Shown one piece after another: positions 1 to 8,730 of a stretch of DNA of 64,000 nt (position 1 is its first letter; every line of letters begins with the position of its first letter). Source of the DNA: Candidatus Ruminococcus equi (GTDB lineage Bacteria; Bacillota; Clostridia; Oscillospirales; Acutalibacteraceae); assembly GCA_018065465.1 (NCBI GenBank), contig JAGHTC010000058.1, forward strand, positions 1 through 64,000. The letters are read 5' to 3'. The notes beneath the pieces are model-generated. The model saw only the letters and a list, made by a program, of their open reading frames with translations. It was not told where the DNA came from and did not search any database. Made by a program: the position numbers and the translations under genes.

Positions 1-43
1 AAATAATATATAAAAACAAGTTTTTTCAGAAATAAACAAAAAT

Positions 44-65
44 GGTGCAAAACAATGTTTGCACC
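44..65 (-). terminator. Terminator of the M50-to-rluB operon
   Basis: A perfect 8-bp stem (GGTGCAAA/TTTGCACC, loop of 6) lies just beyond the stop codon at 73-75. Read on the minus strand it is followed by a T-rich stretch (complement of 35-43). It would end the long minus-strand operon. Confidence 0.7.
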
Positions 66-72
66 AAAAATA

Positions 73-432
73 TCAATGTCCCAAAAGTCTGTCAAGCGTA
101 GCGGTCATTTTGCTGTTATTTTCTGTAAATCTCAAACTTGACAGTGTAGAAAATAATTCTATTTTAGAACATTCCACATAGAAGCAGGAATGGTTGAGAG
201 CAAAAGAACCGATAGCACGAAGAATGCTGTCGTAATATATCAAATTGTTACTTTCGTTTTCTAAATTAAGGCAAAGGGATAGAATTTCGATAATATAGCC
301 GTTTTGCTTTATTACCGCGTAGCCGATTTCTTTTTCGTCTTCGGCGCAGATAAAAGCGGTAATATTTTCGCTATTCTCGATATTTTCTTTTGATAATATA
401 TCTTGTCTTTCAGCGGGTAAGATTGTCAGCAT
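73..432 (-). CDS. Small unknown protein, possibly a degenerate GNAT fold
   Basis: I do not firmly recognise this 119-residue protein. Residues about 24-45 (AFICAEDEKEIGYAVIK) resemble the central strands of a GNAT acetyltransferase, but the protein is shorter than a usual GNAT (about 150) and no acetyl-CoA loop is visible. It starts 2 nt after the rluB stop codon, so it is probably translated by coupling as the last gene of the operon, and a terminator follows it. A copy of the palindrome TTCTATTTTAGAA (157-169) lies inside it. The open frame and coupled position support a real gene; the function is unknown. Confidence 0.6.
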   Translation of the reverse strand: MLTILPAERQDILSKENIENSENITAFICAEDEKEIGYAVIKQNGYIIEILSLCLNLENESNNLIYYDSILRAIGSFALNHSCFYVECSKIELFSTLSSLRFTENNSKMTATLDRLLGH

Positions 433-434
433 AG

Positions 435-1190
435 TTATTCTCCGAAAAAGTTTTGTGAGGGGTTAGGGTCAGCAGATAATTTCTTTACTTCGTCTGCTGT
501 TAAGTCGCGATAATCTCCGACTTTCAGCCCGCCTAATTTTACAGAGCCTACTGCGGTACGCTTCAACCTTGCGACTTCAAGTGATACGCTTTCGCACATT
601 TTGCGGATTTGGCGGTTTCTGCCCTCTCTTATTACTATTTCGAGAACGGCTCTGCCCTCTTCTTTTTTCACTACTCTGACTTGGGCGGGGGCGGTTTTTC
701 TGCCGTCGATTACAACGCCTTTTGACAATTTATTTATCTGTTCATCGGTGATTGTCGGTCTTACTGTAACGCGATAGACTTTGTTGACATGCTTTTTCGG
801 ATGCATAATGTGGTTTGCGAATTCACCGTCATTTGTCATAAGGAGCATGCCCTCGGAGTCTTTGTCAAGTCGTCCGACAGGGTAAATTCTTTCTTCAATA
901 TCTTTGACTAAATCGGCAACGCATTTTCTGCCCCTGTCGTCACTCATTGTTGTGAGATATCCGCGAGGTTTGTTCAGCATTATGTACCGATACGGAGTTT
1001 TTGCATTTGCAGTTACGCGCTTTGAGCCGACATATACTTTGTCGTTATACGGGTCGACTTTGTCGCCGATTTTTGCAACTTTACCGTTGACACGTACTCT
1101 GCCCTGCTCTATCAGTTCTTCACTTTTTCTGCGGGAAGCAACACCGCAATCCGCAAGCATTTTCTGCAATCTTACTAATTTTCTTTCCAA
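435..1190 (-). CDS. rluB: Pseudouridine synthase of the RluB/RsuA family
   Basis: A 251-residue 23S rRNA pseudouridine synthase. An N-terminal S4 RNA-binding domain (about residues 6-50, with GVASRRKSEELI) precedes the catalytic domain. The family catalytic aspartate is D109 in PVGRLDKDSEG, and the conserved EGRNRQIRKM stretch follows near residue 190. The length is normal for the family. Its start overlaps the end of the upstream D,D-carboxypeptidase gene by 16 nt, so the two are translationally coupled. A position after scpAB and dacF is classical in Firmicutes. By homology to Bacillus RluB it would modify a uridine in helix 93 of 23S rRNA, but the exact site is inferred. Confidence 0.93.
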   Translation of the reverse strand: MERKLVRLQKMLADCGVASRRKSEELIEQGRVRVNGKVAKIGDKVDPYNDKVYVGSKRVTANAKTPYRYIMLNKPRGYLTTMSDDRGRKCVADLVKDIEERIYPVGRLDKDSEGMLLMTNDGEFANHIMHPKKHVNKVYRVTVRPTITDEQINKLSKGVVIDGRKTAPAQVRVVKKEEGRAVLEIVIREGRNRQIRKMCESVSLEVARLKRTAVGSVKLGGLKVGDYRDLTADEVKKLSADPNPSQNFFGE

Positions 1191-2305
1191 TGTAAAAATT
1201 CCTTTATTTTGTCTATTATATTCTTTGGCTTTACTAAGGGCTTTATTTCTTCACTTGATATTATCGGAATTTCGGCAATAATATTTTCGTTGTTTTCAAA
1301 AACAATTTTTCCTATTTCATCGCCAATATTTATCGGTGCATATAAAAAAGAAGGGATATATACTTTTTTGACTATACCTACTGCGTCATTTTTTGAAAGC
1401 ACAATATTATTTTCAAAATCAATTTTGGGAATAACGCTGTCTTTTTCCCCACCGAATACGGGTACGCTCGGTAAATTTTCGATATCTACTGAAAGCGAAG
1501 TATAGTTTTCATATCCGTAATCAAAAAGCGATATTTGGTCGTCCCAATCGTCGTGGTCGTTGAGCGTTACGCATACAAAAGTCAAATTGTCTTTTTCGCA
1601 GGCAGACACAAGGCAACGCCCTGCTGTCATTGTGTATCCTGTTTTTCCTCCGATACAGCAATCATACATAGACAAAAGTTTGTTGTGATTTTGATATGTA
1701 ACGGATTTATCAGGGGGATAAATGAAATCGACTTTCATACTTTTTGATTTTGTTATTTCTCGAAAAGAATTATTTTTTAACGCGTAAGTCATAAGCAAAG
1801 CCATATCGTAGGCACTTGAATAATGGTCTTTGTCATCAAGACCGCTCGGCGTTACGAAGTGGGTATTCTTCATACCTATTTCTTTTGCTTTTTCGTTCAT
1901 TATATCGGCAAAGCCATTGATACTGCCGCCGATTGTGATAGCGGCAGCATTGGCGGCATCGTTGCCCGATTGCATCATCATACCGATGCAAAGGTCGTAG
2001 AGGGTAACACATTCGCCGACTTCTAAATACATCGAACTGCCTTCTGCTATCATTTCTTCGGTAAACTTTACTTTCTTTGTCTTTACATCTTCCCTTTCCA
2101 AAGCGATTACGGTAGTCATCAACTTTGTTGTTGACGCCATGGGCAAAGGAAGGTCTTCATTATCTGAAAGTATAATTTTCTCGTTATTTGTGCAATAAAG
2201 AATGTAAGCCTGTGCAGAAACAGAAACACTTTCTGCACAGACTGATACACAAAACGCTGAAATTATAACAGAACTTACCAAAAGAAAAGTAATTACTCTT
2301 TTCAA
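1175..2305 (-). CDS. dacF: D-alanyl-D-alanine carboxypeptidase (first of three)
   Basis: A 376-residue exported serine D,D-carboxypeptidase (peptidase S11, DacF type) that trims D-Ala from peptidoglycan stem peptides. There is a signal peptide at residues 1-24. The active-site motifs are STTK (S58, K61), SGN (113-115) and KTG (221-223), followed by a PBP5-like C-terminal beta domain. The start codon is TTG, preceded by GGGGTGG. A hairpin (2313-2333) covers part of that ribosome-binding site. In Bacillus, DacF acts in forespore cortex synthesis and sits in the spoIIA operon. Here it lies between ytfJ and rluB. Two paralogues occur at 48018 and 56448. Confidence 0.92.
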   Translation of the reverse strand: MKRVITFLLVSSVIISAFCVSVCAESVSVSAQAYILYCTNNEKIILSDNEDLPLPMASTTKLMTTVIALEREDVKTKKVKFTEEMIAEGSSMYLEVGECVTLYDLCIGMMMQSGNDAANAAAITIGGSINGFADIMNEKAKEIGMKNTHFVTPSGLDDKDHYSSAYDMALLMTYALKNNSFREITKSKSMKVDFIYPPDKSVTYQNHNKLLSMYDCCIGGKTGYTMTAGRCLVSACEKDNLTFVCVTLNDHDDWDDQISLFDYGYENYTSLSVDIENLPSVPVFGGEKDSVIPKIDFENNIVLSKNDAVGIVKKVYIPSFLYAPINIGDEIGKIVFENNENIIAEIPIISSEEIKPLVKPKNIIDKIKEFLHWKEN

Positions 2306-2312
2306 GATACCA

Positions 2313-2333
2313 CCCCAATACAGAGTATTAGGG
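2313..2333 (-). promoter_or_regulatory. Hairpin in the ribosome-binding region of the first dacF
   Basis: The minus-strand transcript can form an 8-bp stem (CCCTAATA/TATTGGGG, one G-U pair, 5-nt loop) whose 3' arm holds the G-run of the Shine-Dalgarno sequence 7 nt before the TTG start. It may lower translation of dacF. This is inferred from pairing only. Confidence 0.35.
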
Positions 2334-2351
2334 CAAAATGATATTTATTAC

Positions 2352-2771
2352 TTAAACATCAAAATCGGGGATGTCGTTTTCGAGGTCGGTTTTTCCGTTT
2401 TTCTTATCTTTTTTGAAGAAAGACGCAACTTTGTCGATAACATCGGGAACAGCATCAACTATTCTGTCTGTTGCAGTTTCGTGTGCCTCAACGGGAATGA
2501 GTCTTACATTTCCGCCTGAAATTGACAGGAAGGCAATCGGGTTAATTGTAACGCCTGCACCGGTACCGCCTCCGAAACACTCACGGTTGTCCTTTTTTGT
2601 CGGCAAATCGGAACCGCCGGAAGCAAAGCCGTAACTTACCTTTGAAATCGGAATTACGGTTGTGCCGTCGGGAGTTGTAATCGGGTCACCGATGATTGTG
2701 TTTACATCTACCAATTCTTTGATTTTTCTCAAAGTGGTATCCATAAGTCCGTTAATGGGATGGTCACTCAT
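2352..2771 (-). CDS. ytfJ: Sporulation protein YtfJ/GerW
   Basis: A 139-residue soluble protein of the YtfJ/GerW family. The family hallmark is visible as VIPISKVSYGFASGGSD followed by the glycine-rich GGGTGAGVTINP and a hydrophobic segment PIAFLSISGGNVRLIPV. The C-terminus is charged and low in complexity (KKDKKNGKTDLEND). In Bacillus GerW is needed for spore germination with L-alanine; the biochemical activity is not known. An SD (AAGGAGAGA) precedes the ATG. It follows a DUF2953 gene, the same pair as ytfI-ytfJ in Bacillus, which strengthens both calls. Confidence 0.88.
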   Translation of the reverse strand: MSDHPINGLMDTTLRKIKELVDVNTIIGDPITTPDGTTVIPISKVSYGFASGGSDLPTKKDNRECFGGGTGAGVTINPIAFLSISGGNVRLIPVEAHETATDRIVDAVPDVIDKVASFFKKDKKNGKTDLENDIPDFDV

Positions 2772-2809
2772 ATTTATCTCTCCTTAAATTGTATTATTTG
2801 TACTATATT

Positions 2810-3436
2810 TTATAATTTGGCTCTTGCAATAAGAATTTTTACTCCTGCAATAAGCAAATGATAAACTAAAAATATCGGTCTTGCATAAGCATATGAAGAA
2901 ACTTTGACTTTGCTTTTTGCATCGTCATCAAAATCAGGCATAACGCTGATTTTATAATCTTTTGTATCCGTAACCGAAAGAATGATATTCAAACTCGGGT
3001 AAATTACCGCACAAAGTTTTCCGTATTTCAGGGCTGTATCAGAGGCATCGCTGCCGACAATTACTATATCTACATCAAATCTTTTGATAACAATATGCTT
3101 GAAAACATTTTTCAACAGTCCGCTTGCTATACGCGCAAGGGATGTAAATATCGATACAATACCCGAAATGCCTTTTTTATCTTTCAGTTTTGAAAGGTAA
3201 GACTGTTTCTTCTTTTTTTCTTTTTTCTTTTCCTGTTGTTGCGGTTCTTTCTTTGGCTTTTTTTCCGCTTTTTTTGCTTTAGGTTTTTCTTCGGGAGCAA
3301 CTATGGTTTTCTTTATAAAAAGATACTTTACGGTTAATTTTAGTTTGTCCGAATATTCGAAAAAAATCTGTATTTTTACTAAAAGCAAAAGGAAAATAAA
3401 CAGCAAAACCGCAAGGACAATATACAAAGCAATCAA
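2810..3436 (-). CDS. DUF2953 membrane-anchored protein (YtfI-like)
   Basis: A 208-residue protein with one N-terminal membrane segment (residues about 3-25) and then a very lysine-rich linker (about 48-85, with KKEKKKKQ). The C-terminal part (ISGIVSIFTSLARIASGLLK, then FDVDIVIVGSDASDTALKYG) is the DUF2953 domain. The start is TTG. Its SD (AGGGTGA) overlaps the scpB stop codon, so translation is coupled to scpB. The pairing with ytfJ matches Bacillus ytfI-ytfJ, a sporulation-linked pair. No biochemical function is known. Confidence 0.8.
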   Translation of the reverse strand: MIALYIVLAVLLFIFLLLLVKIQIFFEYSDKLKLTVKYLFIKKTIVAPEEKPKAKKAEKKPKKEPQQQEKKKEKKKKQSYLSKLKDKKGISGIVSIFTSLARIASGLLKNVFKHIVIKRFDVDIVIVGSDASDTALKYGKLCAVIYPSLNIILSVTDTKDYKISVMPDFDDDAKSKVKVSSYAYARPIFLVYHLLIAGVKILIARAKL

Positions 3437-3445
3437 AGAATCACC

Positions 3446-4087
3446 CTACTCTTCTACTGCTAATTCTACTATTTCTTCAACAGATGCGGTTATTGTTTCG
3501 TCTTTGTTTTCATCTTCAGATGAGAAAATGGAAAGTTGGTTATCAACCTCAGTGTCTTCTATTGATTCGCCGTTTTCGGTTGTCGGTAAATCGGGTAACT
3601 CATCTATTGATGAAATTGAAAAACACCTTAAAAAGTTTTCGGTTGTGCCATATAAAAGCGGTCTGCCCGGAAGTTCAAGACGACCTTTTTCTTCGATAAG
3701 GTCTTTTGCTGTCAAACTTCCGATAACGCCTGAGCAGTCAACACCTCTGACTTGCTCAACAAAAGATTTCGTTACAGGCTGGTTATAGGCTATAACTGCC
3801 AAAACTTCGAGGGCTGCCTGCGAAAGCGGGATGTTCCTACGTAAGTCCATAGCCTTTCTGATATATTCGGCATATTCTTTTTTACTTACAAGCTGATAAC
3901 TCTTATCAAGTTTGATTACTGTTATTCCGCTGTCGCGGTTTTGGTATTCCTTGATAAGTTCATCTGCCATACGCTTAACAAATGATTCTGTTACTTCAAG
4001 AGTCTGTGCAAGGCGGGAAATCTCGACCGATGCACCTGATGCAAAAAGTATGGCTTCGATTGCATTTTGATATTCTTTTTCGGTCAT
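3446..4087 (-). CDS. scpB: Segregation and condensation protein B
   Basis: A 213-residue kleisin-associated winged-helix protein. The first 160 residues carry two winged-helix units, typical of ScpB (IEAILFASGASVEISRLAQTL near the start, then SQAALEVLAVIAYNQPVTKSFVEQVRG). The last 50 residues are acidic and probably disordered. With ScpA and SMC it forms the bacterial condensin that loads near the origin and compacts replicated chromosomes. The ATG overlaps the scpA stop by 4 nt (ATGA), indicating coupled, stoichiometric synthesis. smc itself is not in this window. Confidence 0.94.
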   Translation of the reverse strand: MTEKEYQNAIEAILFASGASVEISRLAQTLEVTESFVKRMADELIKEYQNRDSGITVIKLDKSYQLVSKKEYAEYIRKAMDLRRNIPLSQAALEVLAVIAYNQPVTKSFVEQVRGVDCSGVIGSLTAKDLIEEKGRLELPGRPLLYGTTENFLRCFSISSIDELPDLPTTENGESIEDTEVDNQLSIFSSEDENKDETITASVEEIVELAVEE

Positions 4088-4863
4088 TTGCTCTCACCCT
4101 CCAACATATAGACATTAGCATTTTCGCCGTCGCCGTCGATACGGACACGCTTACCTTTGACAAGTTCCAAAACAGCAAGAAAAGTTGCGACAAGCTCGCT
4201 TTTTCCGTTTGACGCTTCAAAAAGTTCTTTATACTTCACTCTTTTTCCGTGCCAAAGGCGACGCATAACATGGATAATCCTTGAACTTACGGAAACGATT
4301 TTTTTCTGTACTATTCCTTCAAAAGCACTCTTTGGCGGGGGAAGTTTTCGTTTTCCTCTGCCTACTGCGCTGATGTAGGCTTTTACAATATCAATCGGCG
4401 GATGAACATGGTTATAGGTTAAGTCAAATTCCACCGGTGACGGTTCTTTTGTGAATGTGTCAAAGTCGTATAACGGCTTTAACATAAGGGCAGTTTCTCT
4501 GCACTGCTGATATTCAAGAAGTTGTCCTGTGAGTTCTTTTTTGAGTTCTTCTGCCTCTTCCTCGTATTTCGGAAGCAGGAAAACAGACTTGATATATACA
4601 AGTCGAGAAGCCATTTCGAGAAACTCGGACGCTATATCCATATCCGATTCTTTCATTTTGTTAATTTGCTCCATATACTGTTCGAGCAAATCGGAAATAC
4701 AGATATCGTAGATATCAATTTTATTCTTTGTAATTAGTGTTAATAATAAATCAAGCGGTCCTTCAAAGACATCGAATTTGTAAGTAAATTTGTTGCTGTC
4801 GATATCTTCCTGCAGCAATTCGTCATCGGGCAGTAAGGACACGGTATTCAGTTTTTGGTCCAT
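4084..4863 (-). CDS. scpA: Segregation and condensation protein A (kleisin)
   Basis: A 259-residue kleisin. The N-terminal SMC-neck-binding region carries the family signature FEGPLDLLLTLITKNKIDIYDI (about residues 33-54). A variable acidic linker follows, and then a C-terminal winged helix (about 185-250) that contacts the SMC head. The SD GGAGGGA lies before the ATG. It partners with ScpB, the next gene, which overlaps by 4 nt. The M50 protease gene precedes it by 18 nt. This order (site-2-protease-like gene, scpA, scpB) is common in Clostridia. Confidence 0.95.
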   Translation of the reverse strand: MDQKLNTVSLLPDDELLQEDIDSNKFTYKFDVFEGPLDLLLTLITKNKIDIYDICISDLLEQYMEQINKMKESDMDIASEFLEMASRLVYIKSVFLLPKYEEEAEELKKELTGQLLEYQQCRETALMLKPLYDFDTFTKEPSPVEFDLTYNHVHPPIDIVKAYISAVGRGKRKLPPPKSAFEGIVQKKIVSVSSRIIHVMRRLWHGKRVKYKELFEASNGKSELVATFLAVLELVKGKRVRIDGDGENANVYMLEGESK

Positions 4864-4881
4864 AACTGTCCCTCCGAAAAA

Positions 4882-5565
4882 TCATACAAAACCAAAAGGT
4901 AACGCTGTAAGCCAGTAAATAAAGTTCAAAAGTCCGTTTGAAAGGAAATTAAGCGGAACATCGAGAAGTCCTGTCCATAATAGGATAAATATAAGAATGA
5001 AAAAATACTGGTTATATCTGTAAATAGTTTCAACTACCGATTCGGGCAAAAATGCAAAAAGGATTTTCGAGCCGTCGAGAGGCGGTAGCGGGATAAGGTT
5101 GAATATAGCGAGTGTAACATTGACCTGAATATAATACTCAAAGAAAACAATAAGATATGAGCCAAAATCGGTAGAAAAGAAACTTTCGGGGCAGAATTTT
5201 AAAACTGCCATAAAGATAAATCCGCCGAATATACCTGCAACAATATTTGCAACAGGTCCCATCAAAGCACAAATAGCCATATAAAGACGGGGTTTCTTGA
5301 AATTTCGAGTATCAATCGGGACGGGCTTTGCCCAACCAAAGTTAAAAAGCAAAAGACACAAAGCACCAAACGGGTCAACATGGGACATTGGATTTAATGT
5401 CAATCGTCCACGGTACATAATATTTTTGTCGCCTAATAGATAAGCAGTTATTGCGTGAGCCCATTCGTGAAAAGGCAACACAAGGAAAATCACAATTAGA
5501 ATTGCGATAATCTGAACGATAGCACCTTGGAATGAAAGTGTACCGCGAAGTAAACTAAACAGCAT
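4882..5565 (-). CDS. Site-2-type zinc metalloprotease (peptidase M50)
   Basis: A 227-residue polytopic membrane protease of the short, PDZ-lacking M50B/YwhC group. The zinc site HEWAH (H33, E34, H37) lies in the first membrane helix, and the second conserved motif, LPPLDGSK, lies near residue 160. Further hydrophobic segments are at about 15-35, 85-105, 125-150 and 180-200. I chose ATG 5563-5565, 6 nt after GGAGG; a TTG 12 nt upstream would include the SD itself. Substrate unknown. It is the first gene of the operon that continues into scpAB. Confidence 0.88.
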   Translation of the reverse strand: MLFSLLRGTLSFQGAIVQIIAILIVIFLVLPFHEWAHAITAYLLGDKNIMYRGRLTLNPMSHVDPFGALCLLLFNFGWAKPVPIDTRNFKKPRLYMAICALMGPVANIVAGIFGGFIFMAVLKFCPESFFSTDFGSYLIVFFEYYIQVNVTLAIFNLIPLPPLDGSKILFAFLPESVVETIYRYNQYFFILIFILLWTGLLDVPLNFLSNGLLNFIYWLTALPFGFV

Positions 5566-5589
5566 ATTATCCTCCAAATTTGTGCATTA

Positions 5590-5602
5590 TTCTAAAAAAG
5601 AA
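5590..5602. repeat. Palindrome copy 1 (TTCTAAAAAAGAA)
   Basis: A slightly imperfect copy of the dispersed 13-bp palindrome TTCTA-N3-TAGAA. It lies in the 5' untranslated region of the M50 protease operon, 24 nt upstream of the chosen start. Confidence 0.5.
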
Positions 5603-5632
5603 TAAAATGCCACATATAACAATACATTCTGT

Positions 5633-5661
5633 ATTATACAACAGATTAACGAAAAATACAA
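5633..5661 (-). promoter_or_regulatory. Promoter of the M50-scpAB-rluB operon
   Basis: On the minus strand TTGTAT is separated by 17 nt from TATAAT. It is the only good housekeeping promoter upstream of the operon and diverges from the rpmB promoter. Confidence 0.65.
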
Positions 5662-5687
5662 GTATTTGAAAAAATTGAAAAAAGGTA

Positions 5688-5716
5688 TTGCATTTTATAT
5701 ATTTTTCTGTTATTAT
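5688..5716 (+). promoter_or_regulatory. Promoter of rpmB
   Basis: TTGCAT, 17-nt spacer, TATTAT, about 45 nt upstream of the rpmB start, followed by a strong SD (GAAGGAGGTG). Confidence 0.65.
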
Positions 5717-5765
5717 GTATGAGTTATCGAATGTGATTTATTATCTATGAAGGAGGTGTTCAAGC

Positions 5766-5954
5766 ATGGCAAAATGTGATTTTTGCGGCAAAGATGTTAA
5801 ATTCGGCATCAAAGTCAGCCACTCACACAGACGCTCTAACAGAACTTTCAAGCCGAACGTTCAAAGAGTTAAGGCTATTGTTGACGGTTCGCCCAAACGA
5901 GTACACGCTTGCACCCGTTGCTTACGTTCAGGTAAGGTAACTCGTGCAGTCTGA
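5766..5954 (+). CDS. rpmB: Ribosomal protein L28 (zinc-binding form)
   Basis: A 62-residue large-subunit ribosomal protein. It carries two CxxC pairs (CDFC at 4-7 and CTRC near residue 49), the zinc-binding C+ version that replaces the Cys-less paralogue under zinc-replete conditions in many bacteria. The SD GGAGGTG sits 7-8 nt before the ATG. It is monocistronic, with its own promoter and a strong terminator. Confidence 0.96.
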   Translation: MAKCDFCGKDVKFGIKVSHSHRRSNRTFKPNVQRVKAIVDGSPKRVHACTRCLRSGKVTRAV

Positions 5955-5967
5955 TTTGTGCAAATTA

Positions 5968-6008
5968 AGCCTCGGAACCTAACTTGTTCCGAGGCTATTT
6001 TGTTTTTT
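5968..6008 (+). terminator. Terminator of rpmB
   Basis: An 11-bp perfect stem (AGCCTCGGAAC/GTTCCGAGGCT) followed by ATTTTGTTTTTT, 13 nt after the rpmB stop. Confidence 0.85.
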
Positions 6009-6032
6009 ATGCTAAATTTTACAAAAGAATTT

Positions 6033-6063
6033 CGGCAGGGTATCTCTACCCTGCCGATTTTTT
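6033..6063. terminator. Bidirectional terminator between rpmB and alaS
   Basis: A perfect 10-bp stem (CGGCAGGGTA/TACCCTGCCG, loop TCTC). It is followed by ATTTTTT on the plus strand and by AAATTCTTTT on the minus strand, so it mainly ends alaS transcription and backs up the rpmB terminator. Confidence 0.75.
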
Positions 6064-8692
6064 ATTTAAGCATATTTTCGATTATTGACTTGACGCTTGA
6101 AATTGCTAAATCTGCTTTTGATGTATCTTTTCCGCCTGCCATTGCGATATCGGGTTTTCCGCCACCGTTACCGCCTGTAAGAATGGCAACTTCTTTTACT
6201 ATATTGCCTGCTTTGAGCCCTTTTGCTATGGCGTTCTTTGAACACGCTGTGCAGAATGTCAACTTCTCGCCTATCTTCGAGCCGATAACAACTACGCTGT
6301 CTTCGTATTTCTCTGTTATCTGCTGACAAATACTGCGGAGCATATCGGCTGATGTATCTTTCATAATTTGTGATACAACTTTTATGCCGTCGATTTCCTC
6401 GGCGTCTGCTACTATTGAAGAAATTTTGCTTTGGGCAAGTTCTTGTTTGAGTGTTTCGATTTCTCTTTGCTTTTCTTTCAATTCATTTGATACTTTTTCT
6501 GCACCTTTTACAAGTTCTTTGTAGTTATTCAAATGCAAAACTTCGCTTGCATTCTTTACATCACTTTCAAGAGTAACAAGGTAATTTAATAGTCCTAAAC
6601 CTGTTACAGCCTCAATTCTTCTGACACCTGCGGCAACAGAGCCTTCTTGCTTGATTTTGAACAGTCCCAAATTAGCGGTATTTGTTACATGAGTACCTCC
6701 GCAGAATTCACGAGAGAAATCGCCTGCTGTGACTACTCTTACCACATTGCCGTATTTTTCACCGAACAAAGCGGTAGCACCGAGTTTCTTTGCTTCTTCT
6801 ATCGGCATTTCAACACAGGTTACGGGGATAGATTCCATAATCTTTTCGTTTACAATAAACTCGACTTCTTTTATCTCTTTATCCGTCATAGCAGAAAAAT
6901 GAGTAAAGTCAAAACGCATATACTCGGGGCAAACGAATGAACCTGCCTGCTGTACATGAGAGCCTAATACTTCTCTCAATGCAGACTGGAGTAAATGAGC
7001 AGCAGTATGATTACGCATAGTATTATTTCTCAAAATAAAGTCGATTTCAGACAAAACTGTATCGCCTACGGAAATAGTACCTGTCGAAACACAGCATATA
7101 TGCATAAATACTTTGTTGTGGTCTTTTTTGACTTCGTCAACATCAATTGTGCAGTTGCCTGCTTTGAATGTACCTGTGTCGCTGACCTGACCGCCGGACT
7201 CGGCATAAAATGGTGTTTTGTCAACAACTATGATGACTTTATCGCCCTCGTAGGCTGTATCTACGCGCTCGCCGTTTTTGATAATTGCAAGAATCTTTGA
7301 ATCACAGGAATATTCATCGTAGCCGACAAAGGCGGTGCTTTCCATATCCGACAAATCGACAGAATCGGAAAGCCAAGCGTCGGCACCTGCGTTTTTGCGT
7401 GCATCACGCGACCTGCGTTTTTGCTCCTGCAAAAGTTTTTGGAAAGTATCCAAATCAACTGTAATTCCTTTTTCTGCGAGGATTTCCTTTGTCAAATCAA
7501 TCGGGAAACCGAATGTATCATTGAGTTTGAAAGCGTCTTCGCCGGAAAGCATCTTGATGCTTTTGTCGTCTATTATACTTTGCAAAAGATTAAGTCCCTG
7601 GTCAATTGTCTTTGCAAAGTTTTCTTCTTCGACTTTGATAAGTTTAGTGATATACTCTTTCTTTTCGACAAGTTCGGGATAAGCGGTAGCATTCTCTTTG
7701 ATTACGGTATCGCATACTTTGTAAAGGAAAGGCTCTTTGTAGCCTAAAATTCTGCCGTGACGGGCGGCACGCCTTAGGAGTCTTCTCAAGACATAGCCTC
7801 TGCCCTCATTTGACGGCATAACTCCGTCTGCAATCATAAATGTAGTTGAACGGATATGGTCGGTAATAACACGCAGGGAAATATCGGATTTATCATCATT
7901 ACCATAAGATACGCCGACAATTTCGCTGACATGCTTCATAATATTTGCTACTGTATCAACGAGGAAAAGGTTATCAACGCCCTGCATTACGCAAGCAAGT
8001 CGTTCGAGTCCCATACCTGTGTCGATATTTTTCTGTGCCAAATCTGTATAGTTGCCCTGTCCGTCGTTATTAAACTGTGAGAAAACAAGGTTCCACACTT
8101 CAACAAAGCGGTCACAATCGCAACCTACGGCACAATCGGGCTTTCCGCAGCCTTTTTCTTCACCACGGTCAAAGTAAATCTCGGAACAAGGGCCACAAGG
8201 ACCTGAGCCATGCTCCCAAAAGTTGTCTTCTTTTCCAAGACGGACAATATGAGAAGGCTCTACGCCAACTTGTTTTGTCCATATTTCAAATGCTTCGTCA
8301 TCGTTTTCATAGATAGAAACATAGAGTTTTTCTTTCGGCATTTCCAATACTTCTGTGAAAAACTCCCACGCCCAGGCGGTAGCCTCTTTCTTGAAATAAT
8401 CACCGAAAGAGAAGTTGCCGAGCATTTCGAAAAATGTGCCGTGGCGTGCTGTAATTCCGACACGCTCGATATCGGGTGTACGGATACACTTTTGGCAAGT
8501 TGTTACTCGGTTTCTCGGCGGCTGAACTTCACCTGTGAAAAACTTCTTCATCGGTGCCATTCCGCTGTTGATAAGCAAAAGTGAATTATCATCTTTCGGT
8601 ATCAACGGGAAACTTTCGAGCCTGATATGTCCTTTACTCTCGAAAAAGCTCAAAAACTTTTCACGAAGTTCGTTAAGTCCTGTCCATTCCAT
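6062..8692 (-). CDS. alaS: Alanyl-tRNA synthetase
   Basis: An 876-residue full-length enzyme that charges tRNA-Ala. In order it shows the class II catalytic core (FLSFFESKGH at the start, then GMAPMKKFF and RHGTFFEMLGNFSFG), the tRNA-recognition region, and the editing domain with its zinc ligands (HTAAHLLQ and CGGTH). A coiled coil (about 740-770) precedes the glycine-rich C-Ala domain (ILTGGNGGGKPDIAMAGG). The upstream T-box leader with a GCU specifier shows regulation by uncharged tRNA-Ala. The gene is monocistronic with its own promoter. Confidence 0.98.
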   Translation of the reverse strand: MEWTGLNELREKFLSFFESKGHIRLESFPLIPKDDNSLLLINSGMAPMKKFFTGEVQPPRNRVTTCQKCIRTPDIERVGITARHGTFFEMLGNFSFGDYFKKEATAWAWEFFTEVLEMPKEKLYVSIYENDDEAFEIWTKQVGVEPSHIVRLGKEDNFWEHGSGPCGPCSEIYFDRGEEKGCGKPDCAVGCDCDRFVEVWNLVFSQFNNDGQGNYTDLAQKNIDTGMGLERLACVMQGVDNLFLVDTVANIMKHVSEIVGVSYGNDDKSDISLRVITDHIRSTTFMIADGVMPSNEGRGYVLRRLLRRAARHGRILGYKEPFLYKVCDTVIKENATAYPELVEKKEYITKLIKVEEENFAKTIDQGLNLLQSIIDDKSIKMLSGEDAFKLNDTFGFPIDLTKEILAEKGITVDLDTFQKLLQEQKRRSRDARKNAGADAWLSDSVDLSDMESTAFVGYDEYSCDSKILAIIKNGERVDTAYEGDKVIIVVDKTPFYAESGGQVSDTGTFKAGNCTIDVDEVKKDHNKVFMHICCVSTGTISVGDTVLSEIDFILRNNTMRNHTAAHLLQSALREVLGSHVQQAGSFVCPEYMRFDFTHFSAMTDKEIKEVEFIVNEKIMESIPVTCVEMPIEEAKKLGATALFGEKYGNVVRVVTAGDFSREFCGGTHVTNTANLGLFKIKQEGSVAAGVRRIEAVTGLGLLNYLVTLESDVKNASEVLHLNNYKELVKGAEKVSNELKEKQREIETLKQELAQSKISSIVADAEEIDGIKVVSQIMKDTSADMLRSICQQITEKYEDSVVVIGSKIGEKLTFCTACSKNAIAKGLKAGNIVKEVAILTGGNGGGKPDIAMAGGKDTSKADLAISSVKSIIENMLK

Positions 8693-8730
8693 ATATTTAT
8701 ATCTCCTTTAAAATAAATTGCATAATAAAA

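Noticed and set aside
157-169. The TTCTATTTTAGAA match inside the first gene as an independent regulatory site
   Set aside because: A single coding-region match to an AT-rich pattern is expected by chance. It is recorded but not counted among the eight intergenic copies.
904-1281. Plus-strand open frames opposite rluB, alaS, pyr genes and others
   Set aside because: They are antisense shadows of well-supported genes, with no family resemblance or SD.
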